From positions 114,358-178,357 of the forward strand of contig NZ_OEPZ01000005.1 of NCBI RefSeq assembly GCF_900240315.1: a stretch of 64,000 nucleotides of DNA. The letters run 5' to 3'. The stretch's first letter is position 1; each line of letters starts with the position of its first letter. The notes under the pieces were generated by a model. It saw only the letters and a program-made list of their open reading frames with translations, was not told the origin of the DNA and did not search any database. This document shows, one piece after another, positions 26,267 through 35,268 of the stretch. Origin of the DNA: Dorea phocaeensis. Its GTDB lineage: Bacteria > Bacillota > Clostridia > Lachnospirales > Lachnospiraceae. The position numbers and the translations under genes are program-made.

Positions 26267-27457
26267 ATGGAAAGAAAAGTAGGTACTATATCAAGAGGAA
26301 TCCGTTGTCCAATTATCAGAGAAGGAGATCAGCTTGCTGATATTATTGTAGAGAGCGTGCTGGAAGCAGCAGAAAGTGAAGGATTTGAGCTTCGAGACCG
26401 CGACGTTATTGCAGCAACCGAGTCTATTGTGGCAAGAGCACAGGGCAATTATGCATCTGTTGATGACATTGGTGCAGATGTTAAAGCAAAGCTTGGCGGA
26501 GAAACGATCGGAGTGATCTTCCCAATCCTGTCCAGAAACAGATTCTCTATCTGTTTGAAAGGAATGGCAAGAGGAGCGAAAAAGATTGTGCTGATGTTAA
26601 GCTATCCAAGTGATGAGGTTGGAAACGAACTGGTATCCCTGGATAAACTGGATGAGGCAGGCATTAATCCATATAGCGACGTGCTGGATCTGAAGAGATA
26701 CCGCGAATTATTCGGAGAGAATATTCACCCATTTACTGGTGTGGATTATGTGGCATATTATAGTGAACTGATTGAAAAAGAAGGCGCAGAAGTAGAGGTG
26801 ATCTTCGCAAATGATCCGAGAGCAATTCTGGACTATACGAAGAATGTATTGACTTGCGATATTCACACAAGAGAGAGAACGAAACGTCTTCTTAAGGCAG
26901 CAGGTGCAGAAGTAGTCGTTGGAATGGATGACATTCTGACAAGCCCGGTAAACGGAAGCGGATGCAACGAAAAGTTTGGACTTTTGGGGTCAAACAAATC
27001 TACGGAGGAGTCTATAAAGCTCTTCCCAAGAGACTGTACAGATCTTGTACTGGATGTGCAGAAGCAGATCTTGGATAAGACTGGAAAACATGTTGAGGTG
27101 ATGGTTTACGGAGACGGAGCATTCAAGGATCCAGTTGGGAAAATCTGGGAACTTGCAGATCCATGTGTATCCGTTGCAAATACAGAAGGTTTGGAAGGAA
27201 CGCCAAACGAGCTGAAATTGAAATATCTGGCAGATAACGATTTCAAGGAACTGTCAGGAGAGGCATTAAAAGAAGCAATTTCCAAGAGAATTGAAGAGAA
27301 GAACGGAGATTTGGTCGGAAAGATGGAAGCACAGGGAACAACCCCACGCCGCCTGACGGATCTGATTGGTTCACTGTGTGACTTAACCAGTGGTTCCGGA
27401 GACAAGGGTACGCCGGTAATCCTGATTCAGGGATATTTTGACAACTACGTAAGCTAA
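26267..27457 (+). CDS. CofE-like (coenzyme F420-0:L-glutamate ligase family) protein
   Basis: The 396-residue protein belongs to the F420 gamma-glutamyl ligase superfamily by blocks such as AATESIVARAQGNY, GVIFPILSRNRFS and YGDGAFKDPVGKIWELADP. CofE adds glutamate to F420-0 in methanogens and actinobacteria. Lachnospiraceae are not known to make F420, so this member likely ligates an amino acid to another substrate (inference). It lies between the DUF2148 and GMP synthase genes, each with short gaps. Confidence 0.8.
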   Translation: MERKVGTISRGIRCPIIREGDQLADIIVESVLEAAESEGFELRDRDVIAATESIVARAQGNYASVDDIGADVKAKLGGETIGVIFPILSRNRFSICLKGMARGAKKIVLMLSYPSDEVGNELVSLDKLDEAGINPYSDVLDLKRYRELFGENIHPFTGVDYVAYYSELIEKEGAEVEVIFANDPRAILDYTKNVLTCDIHTRERTKRLLKAAGAEVVVGMDDILTSPVNGSGCNEKFGLLGSNKSTEESIKLFPRDCTDLVLDVQKQILDKTGKHVEVMVYGDGAFKDPVGKIWELADPCVSVANTEGLEGTPNELKLKYLADNDFKELSGEALKEAISKRIEEKNGDLVGKMEAQGTTPRRLTDLIGSLCDLTSGSGDKGTPVILIQGYFDNYVS

Positions 27458-27533
27458 GTAAGCGAACGGTCAAAGGAAACATAGGTGGAATACAGAGTTT
27501 AAAGCGAATGTGTATATAATGGGAGAGCAGACG

Positions 27534-28841
27534 ATGAAACAGGATATGATCGTAATATTGGATTTGGGAAGTACGGAGAATACTGTAATTGCAAGAGCCG
27601 TACGTGCACTTGGCGTGTACAGTGAGATTCATCCGCATGATATCACCGCAGAAGCATTAAAAGAACTTCCGAATGTAAAAGGAATTATTTTAAATGGCGG
27701 ACCAAACCGCATGGTGGACGGCGAAGCAATTGATGTCAGAGAAGAGATATACAGTGCCGGAATTCCGGTTGCAGCTGTGGATCATGCACCGGCAAAATGT
27801 GAGAAACTTTGCGAATGCTGGCCGGAAGATGAAGAGGCAGTAAAAGAACTTTTAAAGCCGTTCGTATTTGATACGTGCAAAGCAGAAGCAAACTGGAATA
27901 TGAAAAACTTTGTGGAGGATCAGGTAGATAAGATTCGTAAACAGGTTGGAGATAAGAAGGTATTGCTTGCGTTGTCTGGTGGAGTAGACAGTTCCGTTGT
28001 AGCTGCACTTCTGATTAAAGCAATCGGAAAACAGCTGGTATGTGTCCATGTAAATCATGGTCTGATGCGAAAAGGAGAGTCTGAAAGCGTTATCGAAGTG
28101 TTCAAGAATCAGTTGGATGCCAATCTGGTTTATGTGGATGCATCTGAGAGATTCCTTGGAAAGCTGGCGGGAGTAGCTGATCCTGAGCAGAAGAGAAAGA
28201 TTATCGGAGCAGAATTTATCCGTGTATTTGAAGAAGAAGCAAGAAAGCTGGAAGGAATTGATTTCCTTGCACAGGGAACGATTTATCCGGATATTGTGGA
28301 GAGCGGAACGAAGACAGCGAAAGTTGTAAAATCCCACCACAATGTAGGTGGACTTCCAGAAGATCTGAAGTTTGATCTGGTAGAACCATTATACTATTTG
28401 TTTAAAGATGAAGTTCGTGCATGTGGTCTGGAACTTGGACTTCCGCATGATATGGTATTCCGTCAGCCATTCCCGGGACCGGGACTGGGCGTAAGGTGCT
28501 TAGGCGCAATTACGAGAGAGCGTCTGGAAGCAGTGCGTGAGTCGGATGCAATCCTTCGTGAAGAGTTCGCGAATGCTGGACTGGACAAGAAGGTATGGCA
28601 GTATTTTACGGCAGTGCCGGATTTCAAATCAGTAGGTGTTAGAGATAATGCAAGATGCTTTGAGTATCCAGTGATCATCCGTGCGGTGAATACGATCGAT
28701 GCGATGAGCGCAAGTATTGAGCAGATCGATTGGCCGGTGCTGATTAAGATCACGGATCGGATCTTGAAAGAGGTTCCGAATGTGAATCGTGTTTGCTATG
28801 ATTTGAGCCCGAAGCCGACGGCGACGATCGAGTGGGAATAA
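27534..28841 (+). CDS. guaA: GMP synthase with vestigial glutamine amidotransferase domain
   Basis: The ATP-pyrophosphatase half is intact, with the PP loop LALSGGVDSSVVAALL (about residue 143) and the dimerisation domain ending in DLSPKPTATIEWE. The N-terminal amidotransferase part has only about 100 residues instead of about 190. It begins MIVILDLGSTENTVIARAV and keeps LNGGPNRMVD, but where the catalytic Cys (GICYG) should be it reads VAAVDHAPAKC. It then jumps to the linker, so the Cys and the His/Glu pair are missing. It must use free ammonia or an ammonia-donating partner. ATG 27534 follows GGGAGAG; a start at 27510 has no ribosome site. Confidence 0.9.
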   Translation: MKQDMIVILDLGSTENTVIARAVRALGVYSEIHPHDITAEALKELPNVKGIILNGGPNRMVDGEAIDVREEIYSAGIPVAAVDHAPAKCEKLCECWPEDEEAVKELLKPFVFDTCKAEANWNMKNFVEDQVDKIRKQVGDKKVLLALSGGVDSSVVAALLIKAIGKQLVCVHVNHGLMRKGESESVIEVFKNQLDANLVYVDASERFLGKLAGVADPEQKRKIIGAEFIRVFEEEARKLEGIDFLAQGTIYPDIVESGTKTAKVVKSHHNVGGLPEDLKFDLVEPLYYLFKDEVRACGLELGLPHDMVFRQPFPGPGLGVRCLGAITRERLEAVRESDAILREEFANAGLDKKVWQYFTAVPDFKSVGVRDNARCFEYPVIIRAVNTIDAMSASIEQIDWPVLIKITDRILKEVPNVNRVCYDLSPKPTATIEWE

Positions 28842-28847
28842 GTTAAC

Positions 28848-28892
28848 AAAAGCCGATAACCTTTGAATGATCAAGGGGATCGGCTTTTTTTG
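28848..28892 (+). terminator. Terminator after guaA
   Basis: The arms AAAAGCCGAT..CCTTTG and CAAGGGGATCGGCTTTT pair with a small internal loop, followed by a T run. Confidence 0.88.
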
Positions 28893-29019
28893 TCGACAAA
28901 TTCCCTAGATTGTTAGTGAAGTGAAAAAGATGTCGGAAAAATCATGTTCTAATGGATGGAACTTTGTTATAATTGACTGTATTTATTGACATTTTCTATG
29001 GATATCAGGTAAATATTCC

Positions 29020-29047
29020 TTGAAAATATTTAATGAAATGATATACT
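29020..29047 (+). promoter_or_regulatory. Promoter of the surface protein gene
   Basis: TTGAAA (29020-29025), 16 bases, TATACT (29042-29047); the start codon is 54 bases downstream. A TTGACA farther upstream (28986) has no good -10 partner. Confidence 0.6.
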
Positions 29048-29100
29048 ATGGTTAAATGCTACAATAATAAATCAAATATAGGAAAAGAGAGGAAAACATT

Positions 29101-30879
29101 ATGAAAACAGGTAAACGTATCAAGGGATTAATGGCGTGTCTTCTTGTCACTACTTTGATGATTCCCAATGTCGCCCATGGTTCACAGCCGCCTTATAGCG
29201 ATAAGGCAATACAAAGAGTAATGGGCAAGATATATGAACCTACTACTGTTGACCTTACTGGTATGAAGGTGGTGGATCAAGCGGGGGCACCGCTCAATGC
29301 AGAGCTTAAATTTACGCTTTTTGACACAACGATTCAGGAGTATTCACCAGAGATTCACGCAAATAACGGAGTGTTGGATACAACAACTCTGATAAAGGGA
29401 CATCACTATATTCTCAGTCTCGCAGATGCAAATTATGAAATGAAGAACAAATACTTTACTCTTGATGCAACTGGGGAGCTTCCGAAAGATGATAAGACGA
29501 ATAAAAATAGTGATTCTCCGGAAAGAGAATCATTTGACAGCATTACAGTAACTAAAAGAGAGCAGACCCTGACCGAAGAGGAACTTAAGAAAGTGAATCG
29601 AATTCCTTTCTGCGATGACAACAACGGGGCAGGTAAATTCGTTTCGGAGTTGAGTGGTACAGTGGACATGCCGGATATGGCAGATATGTATATAAATGAT
29701 TATGATGTGAAATTCAAGCTTGTTAACCAGTATGAAACTGTAGAACTTACGGTTGATGAGTTTGGTTTCCTTCAGGGAGATATGATTGAAGATTTAAACT
29801 ATGCAGTAGTTATGGAAACAACCGATCCGGAGTTGCAGAATTATGTTCTTTTGCAGGATCTTGTTACTTCAAAAAACCATCAGGAGCAAGGGGAAAATGT
29901 ATTGACCCGTACTTATACACACTATACATGTAATCCGATAGGTGGAATTTATCTTGCGGATAGTAGCTACGAGGAAGGTCAGAGTATGATAGAGGATTGT
30001 ACCTATGCTCCATTGCCGAGCTACTCAAAGAAGTCAACCTTAGATGGAATTAGAGTTTTCATCGATCGTGGAAGAAAAATTAATACGGACATGCCAGGGG
30101 CATTATTTAAGGTTTTTAGAGATGAGTTCGTCTTTAATGAAAGAATTCTTGAAGAAACAGATGAAAAGCTTGTAATGGATTTTGATACGATTAATATGCA
30201 CAGAGATGAAATCTGTAAACTGCCACACGGAAACTATACGATTACGACAACACTTCCAACAGAGAAGGCTGTTCAGGCGGTTTATAATGTAGACCGGGCA
30301 GGCAATAAGGTTGAAGATTGTACTTTTACACAGGAAGGTGCTAATCTTTCTATCAAGACCCAGAGTATTTCTCTTTATAACACCGTTATTGAATTTCAGC
30401 ATGTACATGAATTTGAGAAAATAGATGGTATAGAGTCTACCTGTACAACAGAAGGTGTAAAAGAACATTGGAAGTGCAATTCATGTGGTAAGTTATTCTC
30501 AGATGAGCAGGGTGCGAATGAGATTCAGACAGAAGACACAGTAAGTCCTCTGGCGCCTCATAAATATGAGAATGGAAAGTGTGTTGTTTGTGGAGCGTCT
30601 GATCCGTCAATCAAAGATCCGGTAACTCCGGGTGGAGGAGAGCCGACGAAACCAGGAACAGGAAGTGGAGTGGATCAGGGAACAGGAAGTGGAGTGGATC
30701 AGGGAACAGGAAGTAAGCCGGCCCCAGGAAAAGGAAATGTATCAGCCGTGAAAAAGAATACAGTAACAGTTCCGGCAACTGGTGATAATAATCCGTTTGC
30801 ACTTTGGACAATTCTTGCACTTACATCTATTGTAGGCATAGGTGCTGTTATGGTAACAAAGAAGAGAAAGAGTAACTAA
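29101..30879 (+). CDS. Sortase-anchored cell-surface protein
   Basis: The 592-residue protein starts with a signal peptide (LMACLLVTTLMIPNVAHG, cleaved near residue 27). It ends with a sortase signal: VPATG followed by a hydrophobic helix (FALWTILALTSIVGIGAVMV) and KKRKS. The body contains beta-rich segments, a zinc-finger-like repeat with CTTEGVKEHWKCNSCGKLF and CVVCG, and near the wall a short tandem repeat (GTGSGVDQ, two copies). The family is not one I can name; it resembles polypeptides of LPxTG-bearing surface adhesins and pilus-like proteins. The sortase gene is not in the window. The base composition is poorer in GC than upstream genes. Confidence 0.75.
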   Translation: MKTGKRIKGLMACLLVTTLMIPNVAHGSQPPYSDKAIQRVMGKIYEPTTVDLTGMKVVDQAGAPLNAELKFTLFDTTIQEYSPEIHANNGVLDTTTLIKGHHYILSLADANYEMKNKYFTLDATGELPKDDKTNKNSDSPERESFDSITVTKREQTLTEEELKKVNRIPFCDDNNGAGKFVSELSGTVDMPDMADMYINDYDVKFKLVNQYETVELTVDEFGFLQGDMIEDLNYAVVMETTDPELQNYVLLQDLVTSKNHQEQGENVLTRTYTHYTCNPIGGIYLADSSYEEGQSMIEDCTYAPLPSYSKKSTLDGIRVFIDRGRKINTDMPGALFKVFRDEFVFNERILEETDEKLVMDFDTINMHRDEICKLPHGNYTITTTLPTEKAVQAVYNVDRAGNKVEDCTFTQEGANLSIKTQSISLYNTVIEFQHVHEFEKIDGIESTCTTEGVKEHWKCNSCGKLFSDEQGANEIQTEDTVSPLAPHKYENGKCVVCGASDPSIKDPVTPGGGEPTKPGTGSGVDQGTGSGVDQGTGSKPAPGKGNVSAVKKNTVTVPATGDNNPFALWTILALTSIVGIGAVMVTKKRKSN

Positions 30880-30904
30880 TTTGGCGATTTATAGAGTTTA
30901 ATAT

Positions 30905-30947
30905 TTTGCATCGGTCTTGAGAGTAAAGACCGATGCAAATATTTTTT
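30905..30947 (+). terminator. Terminator after the surface protein gene
   Basis: The arms TTTGCATCGGTCTT and AAGACCGATGCAAA form a perfect 14-base stem, followed by TATTTTTT. Confidence 0.9.
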
Positions 30948-31003
30948 CACATTCTATACGTACTCAATTTCAAGCTTTTAGAAAATTTAAGGGAGATGTT
31001 TGT

Positions 31004-31741
31004 ATGGAGAGATTAAAAAAAATCATGAGCTCTAAGTTGTTTCAAAATCACACTGGTGCGATTCTTCTCTCGCTATACGTAGTCGTAATTTTAGGAGTTT
31101 GCTCAATATCTTTTGCTGCTTCAAGTAGAAGTAATTTGGTTTCTAATGAAGAAAATTCAGCTGAAGTAGCAGAAAAAAAGTTAGAGGCAAAAACAGAGGG
31201 GAAGAAATCTGGTAAAAAAGCATTGGCAGAAGAGGATAAGTTGAAAAAATCTGATTCAAATACCAATGAGAAAGAGAGCAGTGACGTTGGTTCAAGTGAG
31301 TCTTCATCAAATTCGGAAACGGATCAGAGTTCTGCATCAGATTCAGCAACAGGCCAGAGCTCCGTATCAAATCCGGCAACAGGTCAGAGCGCATCATCAA
31401 CCCCGACAACAGGTCAAAGCGCTCCATCAAACCCGGTAGCAGGCCAAAGCGCCCCGGCAACACCTAATAGAGTTTGGGTCGAACCTGTTTATGAAACGAT
31501 TGAGCATCCCGCTGTGACAAAGCAGAGAAAATATCTTGCGGGTGTGACATGTGCATGCGGTGCATATTTTTCCAATGCTAACAATTCTGCTACAGGAGAT
31601 TGGCAGGCACACAGACCCGTTCCGTGCGATGGGAACCACGTGTATTACACCTCTCATTATGAAATAGAGACGATTGTTGTTCAGGAAGCATGGACAGAGC
31701 GGGTTCTTGTTCAAGAAGGATATTGGAAGGAAGGTAATTAG
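31004..31741 (+). CDS. Membrane-anchored protein with Ser/Thr/Gln-rich tandem repeats
   Basis: The 245-residue protein has one N-terminal membrane helix (AILLSLYVVVILGVCSISFA), a Lys/Glu-rich stalk, then about four 10-residue repeats ending in TGQ or AGQ (S-A-S-D-S-A-T-G-Q type, about residues 108-155). The C-terminal globular part (CACGAYF, then PCDGNHVYY) has Cys/His positions like a zinc site, flanked by WVEPVYE and TERVLVQE motifs. ATG 31004 follows AAGGGAGATG; a longer frame upstream lacks a ribosome site. It overlaps nothing and ends two bases before the sulfur transporter gene. The function is unknown. Confidence 0.65.
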   Translation: MERLKKIMSSKLFQNHTGAILLSLYVVVILGVCSISFAASSRSNLVSNEENSAEVAEKKLEAKTEGKKSGKKALAEEDKLKKSDSNTNEKESSDVGSSESSSNSETDQSSASDSATGQSSVSNPATGQSASSTPTTGQSAPSNPVAGQSAPATPNRVWVEPVYETIEHPAVTKQRKYLAGVTCACGAYFSNANNSATGDWQAHRPVPCDGNHVYYTSHYEIETIVVQEAWTERVLVQEGYWKEGN

Positions 31742-31743
31742 AG

Positions 31744-32760
31744 ATGCTGGTTATTCTTTTACTTGGATTAATTTTGGGAGTTGTAATCAATTACTTTTCC
31801 GTTGGCTTCTGCGGTGCCGTTTATTGTACAACAAAGAAGATGAATTCCTATGGTTTTCGTATGCTTCTTATCAGTATTCTTATAGGGGGTACTGGTATAT
31901 TTTTTCTTAAAACATTGTCGGGAGCAGAAACTAATTATGTAGGAGTAATGGGGATTGATTTTGCACTCGTAATTGGAGCCTTTATTTTTGGAATAGGTAT
32001 GATGCTCAGTGACGGATGTATTCTTGGAGTGGTAAGAGATCTCGGAAATGGTTACCTTGGTCACATTATAACATTTGTGTTTGTGATTATTGGAACACTA
32101 ATCGGGAATGTTACATATAAAAGCATGTGGGTGCCGTTAAAGAAGCATTCGCTGTATGTATACTTCCCAGAGACGTTCGGTACGATTGCAGGGTTTGTTT
32201 TATTTATACTTTTAGTAGCATTTATTTACTTCGAGTTTTGTGTGTGGGATAAAAAAAATCTCAGTGAAAATTGGCGGCTCCCGAAAAGAAGCATTGTCGG
32301 GGGGATTGTACTTGGTATTTATATGATTGGATATCAATGGATTACTGGATTAAATATAGGTATTTCAGGAGCATTTCCTTACTTTGGTGCGTGGGTAGCC
32401 AATCTATTTGGCGCACATTCTGAGAAGTGGAGTTTCTTTCAATTAGAAAGCTCACAAAAAATAATTAGCGGCGGCATATTCAGATATGAAACATCTGTTT
32501 TGATTATTGGAATTATTATAGGTTCTCTGATCATTGCAATATTGACCAAAAAATTTAAAATCCACAAACCGGAATCGCTAAAAGAAGTGGGTGGCTATGC
32601 TACGGGGGGATTGCTTATGGGATATGGAGCATGCATTGCAGCGGGCTGTAATCTATCAGGCTTTTTAAGTAGTGCAGCGAATCTTAGTCTTTCTGCTTGG
32701 GTTTATTTGCCGTTTATGATGCTTGGCAGTATGCTTGTAATTAAAGTGTTTAAATTGTAA
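31744..32760 (+). CDS. YeeE/YedE family sulfur (thiosulfate-type) transporter
   Basis: The 338-residue protein has about nine to ten membrane helices and the two conserved Cys-containing hairpins of the family: SDGCILGVVRDLGNGY and CIAAGCNLSGFLSS. YeeE (TsuA) imports thiosulfate through these Cys residues. In many Clostridia the gene sits next to selenium/sulfur carriers; here the partner TusA-like gene is absent and the neighbours are surface proteins. Confidence 0.85.
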   Translation: MLVILLLGLILGVVINYFSVGFCGAVYCTTKKMNSYGFRMLLISILIGGTGIFFLKTLSGAETNYVGVMGIDFALVIGAFIFGIGMMLSDGCILGVVRDLGNGYLGHIITFVFVIIGTLIGNVTYKSMWVPLKKHSLYVYFPETFGTIAGFVLFILLVAFIYFEFCVWDKKNLSENWRLPKRSIVGGIVLGIYMIGYQWITGLNIGISGAFPYFGAWVANLFGAHSEKWSFFQLESSQKIISGGIFRYETSVLIIGIIIGSLIIAILTKKFKIHKPESLKEVGGYATGGLLMGYGACIAAGCNLSGFLSSAANLSLSAWVYLPFMMLGSMLVIKVFKL

Positions 32761-32947
32761 TAAGGTATGTGAACAAAAGAAAGCTGATGAATAAACGGGA
32801 GTCTGCCAAGGCGCCATTTATTTTGCAATGAAAAAATAGTGAAAGAGTTCTGGAAAATGTACTAAGGCATTTATTAATAATAGCAAAAGTTTGATACCAG
32901 AAAATAGAGTGGTGGTAAAATATAAAAGATAGGAAGGCGATGAACAT

Positions 32948-35092
32948 ATGGAATATATAGCCCATCTTGATGGTGAAAGAATTCAGACGGTAAAAGAACA
33001 TTTAGAAGGAACAGCGAGGTTGGCAGGGGAATTTGCAGAGAAATTTGGAAAGCAAGACTGGGGTTATTGTTGTGGAATGCTTCATGATATTGGAAAATAC
33101 TCCATGGATTTTCAACAAAGAATTTTAGGAGAGAATAATCAACGAGTAGATCATTCAACTGCAGGAGCAAGAGTGTGTAGAGAAAAAGGCGGTAAATATT
33201 CCTTTTTGGAATATTGCGTAGAAGGTCATCATACGGGATTGCCGGACTTTGGAAGCAATTTTGATGATGGGATTGCACCGACTTTGCTAGGGAGAAGAAA
33301 GAAGAAAATTAGTGATTATGAGGTGTATCGAACAGAAATTGAGCTTCCGGAAATAAGTTCTTATCCAATTAATATGGAAAAGGCAGTTGACAGAGATTTT
33401 TCACTTAGCGTTTTTATGAGAATGATTTATTCATGCTTAGTGGATGCAGATTATTTAGATACAGAAAATTTTATGAAAAAGGGAGAACAGGGGAGAGAGG
33501 CGGGGCAGAATATAAAAGTTCTTTTTGGAAAACTGGAAAACTATATTTCTGGATGGCTTAAAAATCAAGATATTGATACTGTGAATGGAAGAAGAACAGA
33601 AGTTTTAAGACATTGTCTAGAATTGGGTAAATCTGAAAAAGGACTTTTCCGTTTGACTGTTCCAACAGGAGGTGGAAAAACCATTGCATCTCTTGCTTTT
33701 GCATTACGACATGCATTGGAAAATCGAATGGATAGGATTATTTATGTAATTCCATATACAAGTATTATCGAGCAGAACGCAAAAGTGTTTCGAGGCATTT
33801 TAGGTGATGAAAACGTATTGGAAAGTCATTGCAATGTTGATTATGAAAGTGTGGATGAGCTTCGACCAATGCATCTTGCAAGTGAAAATTGGGACAAACC
33901 GATTGTTGTTACTACGAATGTACAGTTTTTCGAATCTTTGTTTGCTAATAAATCTTCAAAATGTAGGAAGTTACATAATATTGCTAATAGCGTTATCATT
34001 TTTGATGAAGCACAGATGTTGCCGAATGATTATTTGAAGCCATGTACTGCTATGATAGAAGAACTTATTAATAACTACGAAGTAAGTGCTGTTTTATGTA
34101 CAGCTACTCAACCGGCATTGAAGAGTTTTTTTAAAAGCGGAATTTCAGCAACAGAATTATGTCCGAGAATGGAAGAGCAGTTTGAATTTTTTAAACGGAC
34201 AGTATTTGAAGATACAGGGATATTAACAGAAGAAAAGTTGGTTGAAAAAATAAATAAAGAATATCAAGCGTTATGTATCGTTAATACAAAGAAAAGAGCA
34301 CAAAGGCTTTATAAAACGTTAGAAGGAGAAGGGATTTATCATTTATCCACGAGTATGTATCCGAAGCATAGAAAATGCGTATTGCAGGAGATAAGGAACA
34401 GACTTAGGAGAAATGAAAGATGTATTCTTGTTTCTACTAGTCTTGTGGAAGCAGGGGTGGATTTGGATTTTTGCTCAGTTTATCGAGAACTTGCCGGAAT
34501 AGATGCTATGATTCAAGCTGCGGGAAGATGCAACAGAGAGGGGGAGCGAGCGTTAGGTGAAAGTAAAGTGTTTATTTTTAGGTTTGAAGAAAAACAGAAT
34601 ATTTTAGGACAAAGGCAGCAAATTGATGTGGCAAAAAGTTTGATCTCAGATGGAAGAAATATTTCGGATGCAGAAACCATTACAAAGTATTTTGAGATGT
34701 TATATCATATCAAAGGTGATAGTTTGGATAAGAAAAAAATATTGGATGAGTTTCAAGGTAAGAATATGAGATATAATTTCGCTAAAGTAGGAAAAGAATT
34801 TAAATTGATTGAGCAAAATACAAAAACAATCTTTATAAATCGAGAAGAAGTAGCGAATGAAATTTTAAGACGACTGAAAGAACGAGGGGTTACGCGTCAG
34901 GAGATGAGAAAAGCCGGTCAGTATTGTGTTACTGTATATGATCAAGAATTCGATAAAATGTATGGAATGGGAATACTTCAACAAATTGCCGATGGTATTG
35001 AAGATTTTTATGAACTGACAGATAGTAATAAATATACGAATGAAATGGGTCTGGAGTTGGAGATTGATGATGGTGCAGCTTTATTTTTCTAA
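32948..35092 (+). CDS. cas3: CRISPR-associated helicase/nuclease Cas3 (type I-C)
   Basis: The 714-residue protein has an N-terminal HD nuclease (MLHDIGKYSMDFQQRI, DHSTAGARV) and an SF2 helicase: Walker A VPTGGGKTIAS at about residue 237, DEAQ box at about 351, TATQPAL, VEAGVDLDF and QAAGRCNREG. Cas3 degrades DNA bound by Cascade. It starts at ATG 32948 after AGGAAGG. Unusually, 1.2 kb containing two extra genes and a regulatory region separate it from cas5. Confidence 0.95.
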   Translation: MEYIAHLDGERIQTVKEHLEGTARLAGEFAEKFGKQDWGYCCGMLHDIGKYSMDFQQRILGENNQRVDHSTAGARVCREKGGKYSFLEYCVEGHHTGLPDFGSNFDDGIAPTLLGRRKKKISDYEVYRTEIELPEISSYPINMEKAVDRDFSLSVFMRMIYSCLVDADYLDTENFMKKGEQGREAGQNIKVLFGKLENYISGWLKNQDIDTVNGRRTEVLRHCLELGKSEKGLFRLTVPTGGGKTIASLAFALRHALENRMDRIIYVIPYTSIIEQNAKVFRGILGDENVLESHCNVDYESVDELRPMHLASENWDKPIVVTTNVQFFESLFANKSSKCRKLHNIANSVIIFDEAQMLPNDYLKPCTAMIEELINNYEVSAVLCTATQPALKSFFKSGISATELCPRMEEQFEFFKRTVFEDTGILTEEKLVEKINKEYQALCIVNTKKRAQRLYKTLEGEGIYHLSTSMYPKHRKCVLQEIRNRLRRNERCILVSTSLVEAGVDLDFCSVYRELAGIDAMIQAAGRCNREGERALGESKVFIFRFEEKQNILGQRQQIDVAKSLISDGRNISDAETITKYFEMLYHIKGDSLDKKKILDEFQGKNMRYNFAKVGKEFKLIEQNTKTIFINREEVANEILRRLKERGVTRQEMRKAGQYCVTVYDQEFDKMYGMGILQQIADGIEDFYELTDSNKYTNEMGLELEIDDGAALFF

Positions 35093-35110
35093 GAAATACA
35101 GGTAAATGAA

Positions 35111-35160
35111 GGAAGCGGTGGATGTGTACATATATTATGCTGTACGCATTCACCGCTTCC
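35111..35160 (+). terminator. Long hairpin after cas3
   Basis: Arms 35111-35129 and 35142-35160 pair over 19 bases. Two pairs are G-U in the plus-strand RNA but would be A-C mismatches in the opposite RNA, so the structure has been kept for plus-strand transcription. No clear U run follows. It could end cas3 mRNA or protect its 3' end; it also lies where the minus-strand crRNA-like RNA would finish. Confidence 0.5.
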
Positions 35161-35215
35161 CTTAAAACGTTCTAAACCAAAGTTAATATTTCAATCCGCA
35201 GAGGGTAACTCTGAC
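35154..35215 (-). ncRNA. crRNA-like RNA: single degenerate CRISPR repeat plus spacer-like sequence
   Basis: On the minus strand, 35215-35188 reads as a variant of the array repeat. It has the same first three bases (GTC) and the same last ten (GGATTGAAAT). The hairpin between them has a different sequence but the same shape (CAGAG-TTACC-CTCTG in place of the CGCTCCC/GGGAGCG stem). A spacer-like segment follows from 35187 downward (ATTAACTTTGGTTTAGAAC first). Its own promoter puts the transcript start at or next to the first repeat base. Cas5 of type I-C cleaves at the base of the repeat stem, so an 11-base handle plus guide is expected. The end at 35154 assumes a 34-base guide, as in the array. 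No second repeat is visible. Confidence 0.78.
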
Positions 35216-35221
35216 GTACTA

Positions 35222-35250
35222 AATATAGCATATAGGTTTTTGGTTTTCAA
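35222..35250 (-). promoter_or_regulatory. Promoter of the crRNA-like RNA
   Basis: On the minus strand: -35 TTGAAA (35250-35245), 17 bases, -10 TATATT (35227-35222) with an extended TGC just before it. The predicted start (about 35215) coincides with the first base of the degenerate repeat. Confidence 0.75.
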
Positions 35251-35268
35251 GATTTTGAAATAATAAAT

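Noticed and set aside
28986..28991. TTGACA as promoter of the surface protein
   Set aside because: No -10 box at a usable distance; TTGAAA-16-TATACT nearer the gene fits.
35188..35215. The degenerate repeat as a relic of an old array
   Set aside because: A relic would not be expected to have compensating stem changes, a promoter ending at its first base and a PAM-flanked guide match 60 bases away.
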